Below are positions 11,357-21,097 of a DNA stretch of 64,000 nucleotides, piece after piece (positions within the stretch are counted from its first letter, which is position 1; each line of letters begins with the position of its first letter). This DNA is from Adiantum capillus-veneris (lineage: Eukaryota > Streptophyta > Polypodiopsida > Polypodiales > Pteridaceae), in assembly GCA_014529385.2 (NCBI GenBank), contig CM043963.1:66320895-66384894 (forward strand), written 5' to 3'. The notes under the pieces were generated by a model. It ran no database searches. It had not been told where the DNA came from and saw nothing but the letters and a program-made list of their open reading frames with translations. A program made the translations under genes and the position numbers.

Positions 11357-11790
11357 CTGCTTTTCCGAAAGCTGCTTCTATGACAAGAAGTAGCACAAAC
11401 TTTGATGGTCTGTAAAGACAGTAAAATCCGCTCCGAGTAGGTAATGCCATCACTGAGTAAGAGCATGGATAACCGCCAAAAGCTCTTTCTCATATATCTG
11501 TGCTGTCATCTCCGGCCTAGAGAACGATCGGCTCTCATAAGCAATGACATGGCCTTCTTGCATCAAGACCGCACCCAGACTACGACCACAAGCATCACAA
11601 AATACTTCAAATGACTTCTGCAAGTCCGGCAAAGTGAAATCTGATCCTGTAGTGAATTTCTCTTTCAATGTCTGAAAGGCGGTCACCTCTGTGGATCCCC
11701 ACGAGAAAGGGACTCCTTTCTGTGTCAAGACATGCAAAGGGGAAGCAACCTCTGCAAACTTTCAAATGAACCGTCTGTAGTACGAACACA
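11357..11790 (-). pseudogene. Ty3/gypsy RNase H and RT thumb
   Basis: The minus frame at 11737-11450 encodes FEVFCDACGRSLGAVLMQEG and VIAYESRSFSRPE, then YEKELLAVIHAL, the usual Ty3 RNase H order with the catalytic Asp of CDA and the Glu of KELLA. Upstream, around 11790, a frameshifted piece reads as the LGxxxYYRRFI-like end of RT. It then runs through a stop into the FTDHQSL-like and HVQGHKNVVANALSR parts counted with the integrase feature. RNase H removes the RNA template during reverse transcription. Stops and frame changes make it inactive. Confidence 0.8.
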
Positions 11791-11799
11791 ATCCCAAGA

Positions 11800-12130
11800 A
11801 GCTTTCAACTTCATGGACATTCTTCAAATCGGGCCGATCACAGATAGTGTCTATCTTGGACGGAACCATTTGCACTCCTGCTGCTGAGACAAAGTATCCC
11901 AAAAAAGTTTATCTTGAAGCAGATGATCTCTGTTTCTTCAAATCCAACAACAGTGGAGAGCAATACTGAAGTACTATGCTGGACAAGACCCTTTTTCAAG
12001 AGGTCTTTCACTTGGTTCATAATCTTTTCATTCTGTACTCGGCTCACACGGTTCGGTGGCCCGTTCGGTGGCGTGCTTCCAGGTATCAAGTCAATGGTCT
12101 GATCTTCAAGCCCTCTGAAAAACAATCGGC
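11800..12130 (-). pseudogene. Ty3/gypsy reverse transcriptase, catalytic core deleted
   Basis: The frame at 12125-11838 starts with LEDQTIDLIPGSTPPNGPP and then KIMNQVKDLLKKGLVQHSTS, the standard N-terminus of plant Ty3 RT (compare 26165-26767). After about 70 residues it jumps from ETEIICFK into a segment matching the region just before the RT thumb (a SARFEECP-like part near 11830). The palm with the YxDD motif is therefore missing, roughly 130-150 residues by comparison with the family. This copy could not reverse transcribe. Confidence 0.75.
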
Positions 12131-12279
12131 ATGAGTGTGGAGAAAAATCTTGGTGTTCTTTTGATCAGGTCAAAACATATTCAACCTTTATCTATCGTTC
12201 AGTTCTCTCCCAAAAGAATGAGTAAAGAAACTGAAGTTCATCAAGTACAATCTCTAAGCCCTTCATTTATCAAAGACGC

Positions 12280-12600
12280 GTTCTCGGCGCGGTAGTCAAC
12301 CACGGCGTAGTTCTTGTGGTACCAAGGGATCCTGAGTAGAAAGAACGTCACTCACGTGCCCCGAACACCCCTGTCATTGCAAACGATGTTTGTCAATGCT
12401 CGGTGTAATGGCAGCATCCCATCCGGGTGCCAGTCGAACTACCTCCGCCTATGGCGTGAGTCTGTCGGGCGTAATTCCAAATCGAGCCGCCAATTCCAAG
12501 TGAAAAGAAGTTGGCCTTGGCTCCTTCAAAAGAGCTTCCTGATCCTTCACTTTGCCCCAAAAGCGGCAAAGTTTGTACTTTCATTCATTACGGTGCAGGT
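12280..12600 (-). pseudogene. Retropepsin region, degenerate
   Basis: Minus-strand translation across 12590-12290 is broken but shows LELAARFGITPDRL-like and, near 12310, VPWYHKNYAVVDY-like sequence. These parts flank the Ty3 protease active site and its C-terminal hairpin. The D[ST]GA motif expected just before LELAARFG is unrecognisable. The same region recurs at 27118-27300 next to another RT fragment, which supports the assignment. It would process the Gag-Pol polyprotein in an intact element. Confidence 0.5.
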
Positions 12601-12615
12601 CCCACGCCATGTGGT

Positions 12616-14182
12616 ACCGGTTCTGCTTTTCTATCTGCCTTTTCTGTCACGTTCCTCAGCTGCTCTCGAACTCTCAGGCATGTCGTCGTCTTTATCATTC
12701 TGTTCTTTCTGTGCCTTTTTAGGGCACTTCGCGGAGATATGTCCATGTTCCCCGCATCCAAAGCACTTCCCCTCTCTGATGAAGCGAGCTCTCTCCTCAG
12801 GAGTAAGCTTGGGTCGTGCATCCTTTTTCTCTGGATTGCTCGTTTTTTTTCTACTTTCATTCCCAGAAGTCTGTTCGGCTCGTTGTGTCATGGCCTCATC
12901 TGTGGGGTAGGTCAGACTGCCAGAGTGAATGGCAAAGCCCCGCTTCGCATGACTCATCAACTCCTGAATAGAAGCTGACTTCTGTTCCAAGCAATGATCT
13001 CGGATCTCTGTAGGTAGACCCAAGGTAAACTACTCAATTTGTTCTCTGAATGAGGTCTTCTTGAATGAAGAGGCAGGTAGAAAAGAGTCCCAGAATCTTT
13101 CACAATAAGCATTGATTGTATCTTTCTTGGTCATCTGAAGATGGTTCCAAGCAGCTCGTATATCTCGTTCATATTCTTGCGTCAACCAAGAAGAAATAAA
13201 AAGATTTTTGAATTCTCAGCCATTTAACTAGCGCAGTCTTGTTTAAAAGAAGCGTGGACCAAGTACGAGCATTCCCCTTAAGGTAAGAGGTAGCTCTCCG
13301 AATCTTGGAGTGCTCTGAATAGCGTCCTCCCGCGAAAGCAATGTCAAACTGCTGTATAAATGACAAAGCCTTCGAAGCATCTGAGTATCCTAAAAAGGTA
13401 TCAAACTTGATCGAGTGGCCACCTTCCTTAAACTCTCGGACTTTCTTGCTTTTATCTTCGAGAAAGTCATTCTCGTTGGCTTTGTAAAAGTTTTTCTTGT
13501 TCGCATAGAAGTTTCCATCATCAGAATCTGAGCTATCCGTAGACGAGTCCTCAGTAGAACTGTCAGGCTCTGGGCGAGATTTAGCCTTCTTTGCCTTTTT
13601 CTTACCCTTTCCAAAGCTTTGTTTCTTGCTTCGCTTTTTACCTTTTCTGTCTTCTTCGCTCGAATCTGAAGAGCTAGAAGAACTGTCAGAAGAAGAAGAA
13701 GAAGAATTGGGTACTCCTTCAAATCGAACACGCTTCTTCTGTTTCTTTGCCTTATCAAAAGTTGACTGACGACCCAAATATCCCGAGAAGTCAGTGCTTT
13801 TCTTCTGCTTTTTGGCTTTCTTTTGCGTGTCAAAAAGCTGGGCGATCCGTGCATCGACCACCTCTTCTAATTCCTTCTCTGAATATTTCTTGTGAGCAGA
13901 AGGTTTCTTGTGAGTGAGTTTCGGGGGTGGTGTAGTGGTTTTATGTCACTGCTCATGCACTTCCTGAAAAGAAGTCTCACTCATATATTTTGCAAATTTT
14001 GGGTCCTTCGCAAAATTGAGCATCATCTTCGTTGCATCGCCGATCAACAGGCGACACTCCATCTCTCGCCGCTCTGCCTGAGTAGGCCAAGGCGGGCCAT
14101 ACTCTCTGCCGGAATCTTCGCTGTGATCCTTGCCCGCATCTCCAGATGCAGAGGGAGTCGACTGATCCTTGCGTGAAGCCAT
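12616..14182 (-). pseudogene. Ty3/gypsy gag with Ser-rich tract and CCHC knuckle
   Basis: The minus frames 14182-13946, 13861-13169 and 13023-12631 follow one another. The first starts MASRKDQSTPSASGDAGKD. The second carries an acidic-basic low-complexity part with long Ser runs (residues 45-125), then GGHSIKFDTFLGYSDASKAL and FIQQFDIAFAGGRY, a plant gag capsid-like segment. The third ends with the zinc knuckle CFGCGEHGHISAKC (CX2CX4HX4C), which binds RNA. Frameshifts separate the parts. The start lies 60 bases from the primer-binding site, as expected for the first ORF. Related gag pieces occur at 14930-16400 and 16677-17040. Confidence 0.8.
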
Positions 14183-14240
14183 AGGTGCCGCGGAAAAAAA
14201 AATTGGGGATCGGATTTCCCATAGAAGAGAAATCGGCCGT

Positions 14241-14252
14241 GCTCTGATACCA
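14241..14252 (-). promoter_or_regulatory. Primer-binding site, initiator Met tRNA type
   Basis: Reads TGGTATCAGAGC on the minus strand, directly inside the LTR boundary at 14254. It is complementary to the 3' end of plant initiator tRNA-Met. It fixes the minus orientation of the element and makes 14254-14919 its 5' LTR. Confidence 0.9.
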
Positions 14253-14253
14253 T

Positions 14254-14585
14254 TGTAACAGACTTGGACACTCCAGTCTCCAAGTCAAGAATCAATCGCG
14301 ACAGCACCAAATAACCACTTCACAAATCACAATAAATTCGCACTGGCCCGGCGGAGTTCCGTGCCTAGAGATATTGGCCCCAAAGACTGGCGCCCCTTTC
14401 GGTATTTCTTTTTATATTAATCAGTTCAAAGTACAAGAGAGTGACTCGGGGTTCACTCTCAGACTCTGCGTCCAGATGCTCTCAGAAGTGAAGGCCCAAG
14501 CCACTTATTTTAAGGTTTACAAGGGATGCCTAAAAGCAAAGCCCCAAAAAGCTTCAAAACCAAAAGCTTGAGAGCAAAAGCTAGT

Positions 14586-14630
<45 letters not shown>

Positions 14631-14919
14631 GAAAGCAAAAGCAATCTCTCTCTCTTTCTCATTGCGTAGCCCAAAATTAACGCAAAAAAAGCAACTTTTT
14701 TGGCTGCCGTAATTCATGCCGCAAAAAGCGAAAATCCGTACCTGCTACCACGTCAGCATGCGCCGACAGTTTTACGGTTTGCTGAATTTAGGGTTTCAGC
14801 CAGAAATCGGGGTTTGCTGCAAATAAGGGTTTCTGGCAGTTTTTAGGGTTTGCAAGAATTTTAGGGTTTCAGCCAGAAATTAGGGTTTTTGTTGTCCGCC
14901 ACGTCATCACTTTATGACA
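14254..14919 (-). repeat. 5' LTR, Ty3/gypsy family 1
   Basis: Begins TGTAACAGACTTGGACACTC and ends TTTATGACA on the plus strand, 666 bp, with the PBS at its left edge. It contains a (CT)n tract (14587-14625) and a block of about six AGGGTTT motifs (14775-14890). It cuts into an older gag copy on its right. Related LTR sequence lies at 5591-6157, 16400-17360, 19000-19660 and 22298-22440. Confidence 0.85.
14587..14625. repeat. (CT)n microsatellite within LTR
   Basis: About 39 bases of uninterrupted CT inside the family 1 LTR. The sister LTR at 5591-6157 lacks it. Confidence 0.9.
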
Positions 14920-16400
14920 CTATGAGGTTCTCTTCCTCCATCCACTTTGCATCGAGAGCAAAAATGTGCCCTTGACCAAATTATCCAGTGGCCCTGGCTT
15001 ACCTTTCTCTTGTTTTCTTGTGCCCTATGACCTATTGGTAGCCCAACTAGCCTCCCCTGTCCACTTACACCTCAATCTGAATCGTCGGAACTCTCTGATA
15101 AACCATCACCTGATTCCCTTGCTTCTTTGGAACTCTCTGATGAACTATCAACTGATTCTCTTACTTCTTCGGAATCCTCTAATGAGCTATCATCCAATTC
15201 CTTTGGTTCTTTCTTTTCCTTGGAAGACTCTTGCCCCGCTGAGGTGGACACTGGCTTGTCCATAGGATAGGTCAATGAGCCAACATGCATATCAAAACCT
15301 TGCTTGGCATGTTCCATAAGTCTCTGAATGGAGTTAGACTTCTTTTGCAGACAATACCGTCAAATCTCTTTTGGCAATCCATAGCATAACCGCTCAATTT
15401 GGTCCTTCAAAGTGATCCTTCGAAATGAGGACACTTGCAAATAGGTACCCCAAAACCTCTGGCAATAGTCATCCGAACTATTTAGATTCTTTCACTAACC
15501 CGACAGAAGTGAAAACTCTCTTGAATTTTACACACTTTTTAGGTGCTTCTCTACGCAACAGCAGAGTAGACCATCATGTGTGTGCGTTTCCTTCCAAGTA
15601 AGATGTCGCCCTTCATACCTTTGAGCGTTCCAAGAAACTACATCTCGAGAAGCGATGTCAAGCAGTTGTATGAATTCAAGCGCTCGATGGGTGTCTTGAT
15701 AGCTTGAAAATGTGTCAAACTTGATTGCTTGACCCTCATCCTTGAACTCCTTGGTCTTCTCTCTCTCCCTATTTAAAATGTTAGAAGAGGACAAGATCTC
15801 CTCCTCTGAACTGCTAGATTGCTTTCTGTGCTTTCTAGACTTTTTCTTAAATTTGTTGTTCTTGCTTTCTCTCCGCTTCTTCCGCATTTTCTCATCATCA
15901 CTCGAAGTAGAGAACGACGAACTCTCGAAACTCTCTGAAGACGAAGAAAAATTTGGGTCATCCGAAAAACGAGTGCTTCTTGGATCTTCTAGGCACCTTG
16001 AAAGTCGATTTTCGGCCCAAGGAAATCTGCTAATTTTCTTCTCTTCCGAGTGTGCTTCCTGCTTTTCATCAACTGGTTTATCTTCTTTCAAGAGCTTCAT
16101 CAAACTCTTTCTGCGAGTACAATCTCTGTTGTTTTGTACTCGGCTTTGCTTTCGACTTCATTATCGACTTGAGAGGTGATTGAACGACCTCTCGCCATCT
16201 TGATTGAACCTCGTCAAGCAAGTAACTCTCCAAGTGATTCACATATTTCAAGTCCTTGGAGTGCTTGATCAATCTTTTCATGCACGTGTCAAACCTACCG
16301 TTAACATTTGTACTCTGCTTTGTCAAGATTCCTAACCGGAAATTTGTCAAAATCTCCCGACTCCTCGAATCAATAGCAATACACAAACAAAATCTGCAAA
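14920..16400 (-). pseudogene. Second gypsy gag copy, truncated by LTR
   Basis: Minus frames 16527-16078, 16103-15528 and 15317-15072 encode a diverged relative of the gag at 12616-14182. It has the same order: an N-terminal part ending SPLKSIMK, a Ser/Lys/Arg-rich low-complexity part (SSSSEEEILSSSN), then EGQAIKFDTFSSYQDTHRALEFIQLLDIA, and later MEHAKQGFDMHVGSLTYPMD. The last matches the SHAKRGFAIHSGSLTYPTD stretch of the first copy. No zinc knuckle is seen before the sequence is cut by the LTR ending at 14919. Frameshifts and a stop near 15505 show decay. The GA-repeat part of the first frame is LTR or leader, not protein. Confidence 0.7.
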
Positions 16401-16411
16401 TAATTGAACTT

Positions 16412-16454
<43 letters not shown>

Positions 16455-16676
16455 GAGAGAAGGAAAAGGAGAGTCGACAAGGAACGACAAAGTTCTGTTC
16501 CCAGATGCACTGGCCCCAAAGACTCAACCCCCTTTCGGTATTTCTTTATTTTTGCTTCACAAGGGTACAACTCCCGAGGGTCCAACTCTTTGCGAGACTC
16601 TGCCTCCAAATACTCTCCACAGATTGGCCCTTGGGGCACTTATAAACAGTACAAGGGACGCCCAAAAGCAAAGCCC
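16400..16676 (-). repeat. Family 1 LTR, left part
   Basis: Contains the family 1 block ('ggccccaaagactcaaccccctttcggtatttc', 'gagactctgcctccaaatactct', 'cagtacaagggacgcccaaaagcaaagccc'). A (GA)n tract of about 50 bases (16414-16464) lies at its start. It breaks off at about 16676, where gag sequence begins. The remaining LTR part resumes at about 17041. Confidence 0.65.
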
Positions 16677-17040
16677 TTGCTTCAAGATAATTTTCATCCC
16701 AAAATCTTTGGCAACAGTCATCTAAGATGTCTTCTTTGGTCATCCGTAGAAGCTTCCAAGCTGTGATAGCATCTTCTTCGTATTCTTCTACAAGCCAGGC
16801 GGAAGTGAAGACGTGTTTGTAATTTAACCACGTGGTAGACACTTTTTGTGCAACAATAGGGTACATCGTCATGTTTGGGCATTCCCTTTCAGATAAGACA
16901 ACGCTCTTCAGATTTTGGAGTGTTCTGAAAAATGACCTCCCCAAAAGACGATGTCGAACGTTTGTATGAATGCAAGAGCTCAATGGATATCGTTATAGCC
17001 TAAAAACTTATCAAACTTAAGTGCTTGCCCACCCTCTTCC
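16677..17040 (-). pseudogene. gag fragment embedded in LTR
   Basis: The minus frame 16983-16546 includes SERECPNMTMYPIVAQKV, TTWLNYKHVFTSAWLVEEYEEDAITAWKLLRMTKEDILDDCCQRFWDENY. This is the gag capsid C-terminal segment equivalent to 13040-13330 of the first copy. It starts and stops inside LTR-type sequence, so an RNA-level template switch or a non-homologous repair event is a likely origin. Confidence 0.6.
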
Positions 17041-17364
17041 AAAAGCAATCTGCTCCCAAAAGCGTGCCCAAACTCAGCCCTACAGCCAACGAAAATCACA
17101 AAAATCCGTACAACCTACCACGTGTCATGTCAACGCGATTTATAGAGGTTGGAGGCAATCCTTACGCTTTTAAAAATTAGGGTTCAGGCTCCTCAGCCGG
17201 TGTTCATCAAGTAAATAGAAGGGGGGTTAGATTTTTAAACCCTAACCGCTTGGGCCTCTCGGCCACATCTTTAGGTTCTTTTGGGTTAGAGGTTTTAACT
17301 CTAACCCTTGCCCTCTGGGCCAACCCTTCAGGTTGGTCATGCCATGTCATCACTTTATGATAGA
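17041..17364 (-). repeat. Family 1 LTR, right part
   Basis: Resumes with 'ccaaaagcgtgcccaaactcagcc', has 'aaaatccgtacaacctaccacgtgtcatg' and two 'taaccc' telobox-like motifs, and ends in 'gtcatcactttatga' just short of the normal ACA end. There it meets the family 2 LTR. Confidence 0.6.
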
Positions 17365-18573
17365 TGCTCTTAGGAGCAGCAGATGTGAATGTTGAACCTT
17401 GCTCAAGATGAGTGCTCCGAACTGTGCTCAAGGTTCCTTTTACTTACGGAAGGGAGAGCCTTCTGTTCCTTTAGTGAGAGAGTGCAAATGATCACAAACA
17501 AAGTGGTAAAACATTGTGAATGAAGGTGCTGAGACTGAAAGATAGAGAGAGAAGAATACGACACCAGAATGTTGTCAAACCCTCCTCCGAAGGCCCCACT
17601 CTCTATGGCGAGAGCGGTCTACTATTGATTGCACAAATCTCTACAATGCAATGGACTTGCCGACGATGTCAACGACGATGAGGACGACGACGAGACGGGC
17701 TGAAATCTGAAAACGCTAAGGGCTGAAATCTGCAAATCTTGTATTTGCTAAATTCTGACTCTATGTCGGTGACGACGACGATGCGACAACAACACGCTGA
17801 AAACGCAAATGCTGAAATCTGTGTTTTCCGGGCTGAATCTGCAAACTTCGGCTGATCTAACCATGCGGTGAAGATCTGCTATAGGAAGGTGAGATCTACG
17901 AGGTTTGGGGGCTATTCTGTGGAGTCTATATGCTGAAAACTGAAAATGCTGATGCTCTCTGCTGATCTATCGCGGTGAATCTGCAAAACGCTAGGCTGTC
18001 CTCTGATCCAAAAACACGAGCCTGATTTGGGGTCCTGCTGCAAAAACGCTAGGTGATCTGCTGAGTGCTGTTGTCGCCAGGTTGACGTGCAAGTTGCAGA
18101 ACGCTGGGCTGATCTGCACTTGAGAAAAATGTTGGTTCTATTGGCTGAAAACGCTAGGTTGACTGCCTGGGGGGTCTTGCCGAGAAGGTGCACTGTTGAA
18201 CACAAGGTTCCTGCTGCCTCTTCTGCCAGAAAGTGCTAGCGCTGGGTTTTCTTATATACTTGCTTGTCAAATTGCCCTACCCAGTTTCCCAACAAAAGTC
18301 ACTTATTAATAATAAGTGAAAAATGGCAAAAATAGGGAAAATAGATATGTGCACTGTAAAAATGCTCCAGATGGGTTCTAATGGTAATCTGATGATCATG
18401 CTGTGTGCAACCAGAGGATATGCATCTACTCTAAGTGCCTGGACATGCACGGTCTACGAACAGACTCACAAAAGTGCCAGAACACTTCCTAAGCTAGGCT
18501 AACTGAACTGAACTGAACCCTTGTCATGAAGTAACTTGTCCACGTACACATAGGGTTAGATATGCACGTGACA
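17365..18573 (-). repeat. 3' LTR A, family 2
   Basis: 1209 bp. Highly similar to 21098-22297 and more distantly to 23399-24599. Ends with 'gttagatatgcacgtgaca'. The interior carries many short 'ctgaaaacgctaggctgatctg' phrases in loose tandem order (17690-18180), probably an internal minisatellite of the LTR. Confidence 0.85.
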
Positions 18574-18590
18574 TCCCCTCCTTTTCAAAG
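18574..18590 (-). promoter_or_regulatory. Polypurine tract, family 2
   Basis: Plus strand tcccctccttttcaaag reads on the minus strand as CTTTGAAAAGGAGGGGA directly before LTR A. The same tract occurs at 24600-24616 next to LTR C. Confidence 0.8.
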
Positions 18591-18999
18591 TGAGGTACTC
18601 GTACCGAACTGTATGGCGTCGAGGGAGATTGCCAACAGAGTCTGGAATCCTGGAAAGGACTCTTCACCGGCCCACTCTGATGCGTGGGTCATGCGATACT
18701 TGAACTTCATAAAGGTCTGCAATGCTTGCTTCTTTGGGCCGCGTCGAAAGCGACACAAAGTCATCTGGCTCCTTCAATGTTTCAACTTCGTCTATAGTCA
18801 TGCACCTACCTTCTTCAAAAATCTCCGAGGATGAAAATTCCTGAAACCACTTCCAACAAAAAAACATGAACATACCCATTCCATGTAAAGTGACTGGAAA
18901 AATTCTAGTCTTCTTTAAAGACTATAAATGCAATGTAGATGAACATAGAGACAAAGTGCCAAACCGTTCATCAAACACACGCAAACAATGGAATCGAAA
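18591..18999 (-). pseudogene. Family 2 conserved 3' region
   Basis: The minus frame 18879-18664 encodes WKWFQEFSSSEIFEEGRC, MTIDEVETLKEP and so on. Element C (24635-25012) has the related WKWFREFSSSEILEEGRR and IAEVETLKQP. Function unknown. In autonomous gypsy elements this slot before the 3' LTR follows integrase. The copies keep the frame for about 70 residues and share wording, so it was probably once coding. Confidence 0.45.
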
Positions 19000-19660
19000 C
19001 TTGTCTTCGTCACAAGACGTGCACCACGTGCCAATAGAAAAGAACAGACTGAACAGACTTTTAGCACTTCAATAACAACTGAACTGAAAGAGAGACGACA
19101 CGAGACACAGAGCGGCGGAATTCCACTCCAGAGAGTATTGGCCCCAAACCTTGGCGCCCCTTTCGGTATTTCTTTATATTGCATCAACACAGTACAAGCC
19201 GATACTCCAGACTCTGCACCTTTGCCAGGAAGCATGCCAGAGAATGAGCCCTAGCCTCATATTTAAAGGCCCTTGGCTTGAAAAGCAATTACAGTAAAAA
19301 GCCTTTAAAACTCAAAAGCTTCTGGTCCAAAAAGCAATGCCAAAAAGCTACCAACGTAATTTACGAAAATCCGTACAACCTGCCACGCCATCAGCCAATG
19401 CAAAACGCAATACAGCCTGCCACGTCATCATGTTAGCGCAATTTTCAAAAATCTGCCACGTCATCAGTTTTTGCGTCTGTCCGGAACCTGCTTTATTTTC
19501 TTCCTTTATGTCACTTGGGACCCCATCGAACGAGGTCCCCATAAGTTGGTAGGACTTCTTCAGTTACTTGTGTTTCTTAGGGTTTAGGCCTCTCGGCTAC
19601 ATCTGTAAGTTGGCTCGATTCTTTAGACTTTGACACGTCAGCAGTTTGTTACAATCTTTC
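19000..19660 (-). repeat. Family 1-type LTR inserted in family 2 element
   Basis: Relative to element C, about 650 extra bases lie here. They contain the family 1 signature ('ggccccaaaccttggcgcccctttcggtatttctttatatt', 'cagactctgcacctttgcc'). A piece near 19025-19085 is repeated in opposite orientation at 27300-27360. Edges are approximate and no TSD was found. Confidence 0.55.
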
Positions 19661-19677
19661 TGATTTAAATCAATCAA

Positions 19678-20106
19678 CTATGGCAAATCACAATGGAAAT
19701 GCCGATGATTGATGCTCAATCCTTCTTGTGCTCTTTCGGATACTGTGTCATGCCAAGGAAGAGACATGGAATGTGAATTCCTTGAATGTAAAGATTTCAT
19801 CGTTTCATGAGTAATTTGCATACATCCGTGCTCATTCATGAGTGAATCGTGTTCATCGTACCATATGGCATGCCTACGAAGAGGGAGCACATAAGGACAG
19901 TGACTAAAATACAGGAAAGCATCACGAATGAAACACTCGAACAATGCGTGCTGACTAATCATTCGAACACAGAATACTTCCTGTGGGGATTCTTTGGACC
20001 TCGATTTGAGAGCCAAGATCGATTCGTCGTGATTGATAGAATCTGGAATGAGGTTAGCTTCACTAGAAAAAGCATCAACTAGACCGACATCCTTGTGAAT
20101 AATCAC
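19678..20106 (-). pseudogene. Family 2 post-protease region
   Basis: The frame encodes FSSEANLIPDSINHDESILAL and CVRMISQHALFECFIRDAFLYF. It is collinear with the second half of the frame at 25785-25093 in element C (FSSEANLIADTINHEEPILAL, CVRMISQHALFECFIRDGFLYF). No known domain is recognised. In C it follows the retropepsin directly; here it follows the gag coiled coil because zinc knuckle and protease are missing. The tail toward the 3' LTR (SMSLPWHDT) is also shared. Confidence 0.55.
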
Positions 20107-20115
20107 ATCTTTATC

Positions 20116-20776
20116 CTATAATTCATCATGCTTGTGAATAATCACATCATTATCATTGAATTCATCATGCCTGTGAATAATCACATCTTGATCATAAAAA
20201 TCATGTGTGTCGTGCTTTGGAGAAGGAAAGATTGAGAGAGTCTCTTTCTCCTGATTCTTGTCAATCTGCGTGTGCACATTAGAAAGTAGTAGGACCAACT
20301 CTTTCATGTGTTGGTTTCTCTGCGCTTCATGCTCTAACCGTCTTTCTTCGCACTTGAGATCGAATTCGGCTTTTCTTTCTGCGGCCGCTAAGCGTGCTTG
20401 CTCGCGCTTACGCGCTAAGGTTGCCATCCTTTCTTAGTGCTCACGATCCAATTCTGCTTTTCTTTCTCTGTGTTCACGATCCAATTCTGCCTTTCTTTCT
20501 TTGTGTTACGCTTCTTGTTGTATCCTCATGTCCATCATCATCTTCACCAAAGCCTCCATAGATTTGGTGCAATCCTTGGCGTAGATGGGGAGAAGGGAGG
20601 GTCGGAAAAACGTCCTGGTGGGGAAAATTCTTCTTCGCCACCTCCATGCAAAGCATCCATTCCGCTTCGGGTAATGACCATACACTGAAGTCTTGGGTTC
20701 TTAAGTTCACGAGGAACTTGGGGTCTTGAGGTTCTTGGATTCTTGAGGTTCTTGAGGTTCTTTCTTTAGCTTGCAA
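20116..20776 (-). pseudogene. Family 2 gag, N-terminal part and coiled coil
   Basis: Frames 20776-20474 and 20427-20116 encode an N-terminal segment (RTSRIQEPQDPKFLVNLRTQ, then FSVWSLPEAEWMLCMEVAKK) and a charged helix built on an ERKAELDREH-type repeat, continuing AERKAEFDLKCEERRLEHEA. A stop and frameshift lie between them (20428-20520). After HMKELVLLLSNV the frame joins a post-protease segment with KETLSIFPSPKHDTH, then a threefold in-frame repeat with DVIIH(R/K)HDE. No CCHC motif remains. Gag would form the particle. The position next to the PBS supports the call. Confidence 0.6.
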
Positions 20777-21084
20777 TCTGTGTTATAGAAGGATCTTCTC
20801 TTACCCGAGCTCTTCTCTTTCCCGCGAGCGCCCCTTGGCAGCCTTGCGCTCACACCAAGGTTGCTTTTTCCCACCTCACGTCGATTGGCCGGCCGCTAAG
20901 TGCATGGTCCGCTCTCAACGAGCGAAAAGAGAAACAAGGGGAGGCTGGACAAGCCCTTCTTTCTTGGGTTTTCGGTCACTCACGATTTGGAATCGACACG
21001 CCCAAGTGGACTTGGGTTACGTGAGATCGCAAGCAAAAAAAATTCTTGTGGTTCTTTCCTTGAGTGATACAGAACACTGCCAAA
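20777..21084 (-). other. Untranslated leader of family 2 element
   Basis: About 300 bases between the PBS and the first gag frame. GC-richer than its surroundings around 20820-20960; no further feature seen. Confidence 0.5.
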
Positions 21085-21096
21085 GCTCTGATACCA
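21085..21096 (-). promoter_or_regulatory. Primer-binding site, initiator Met tRNA type
   Basis: Reads TGGTATCAGAGC on the minus strand, one base from the LTR start at 21098. Confidence 0.9.
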
Positions 21097-21097
21097 A

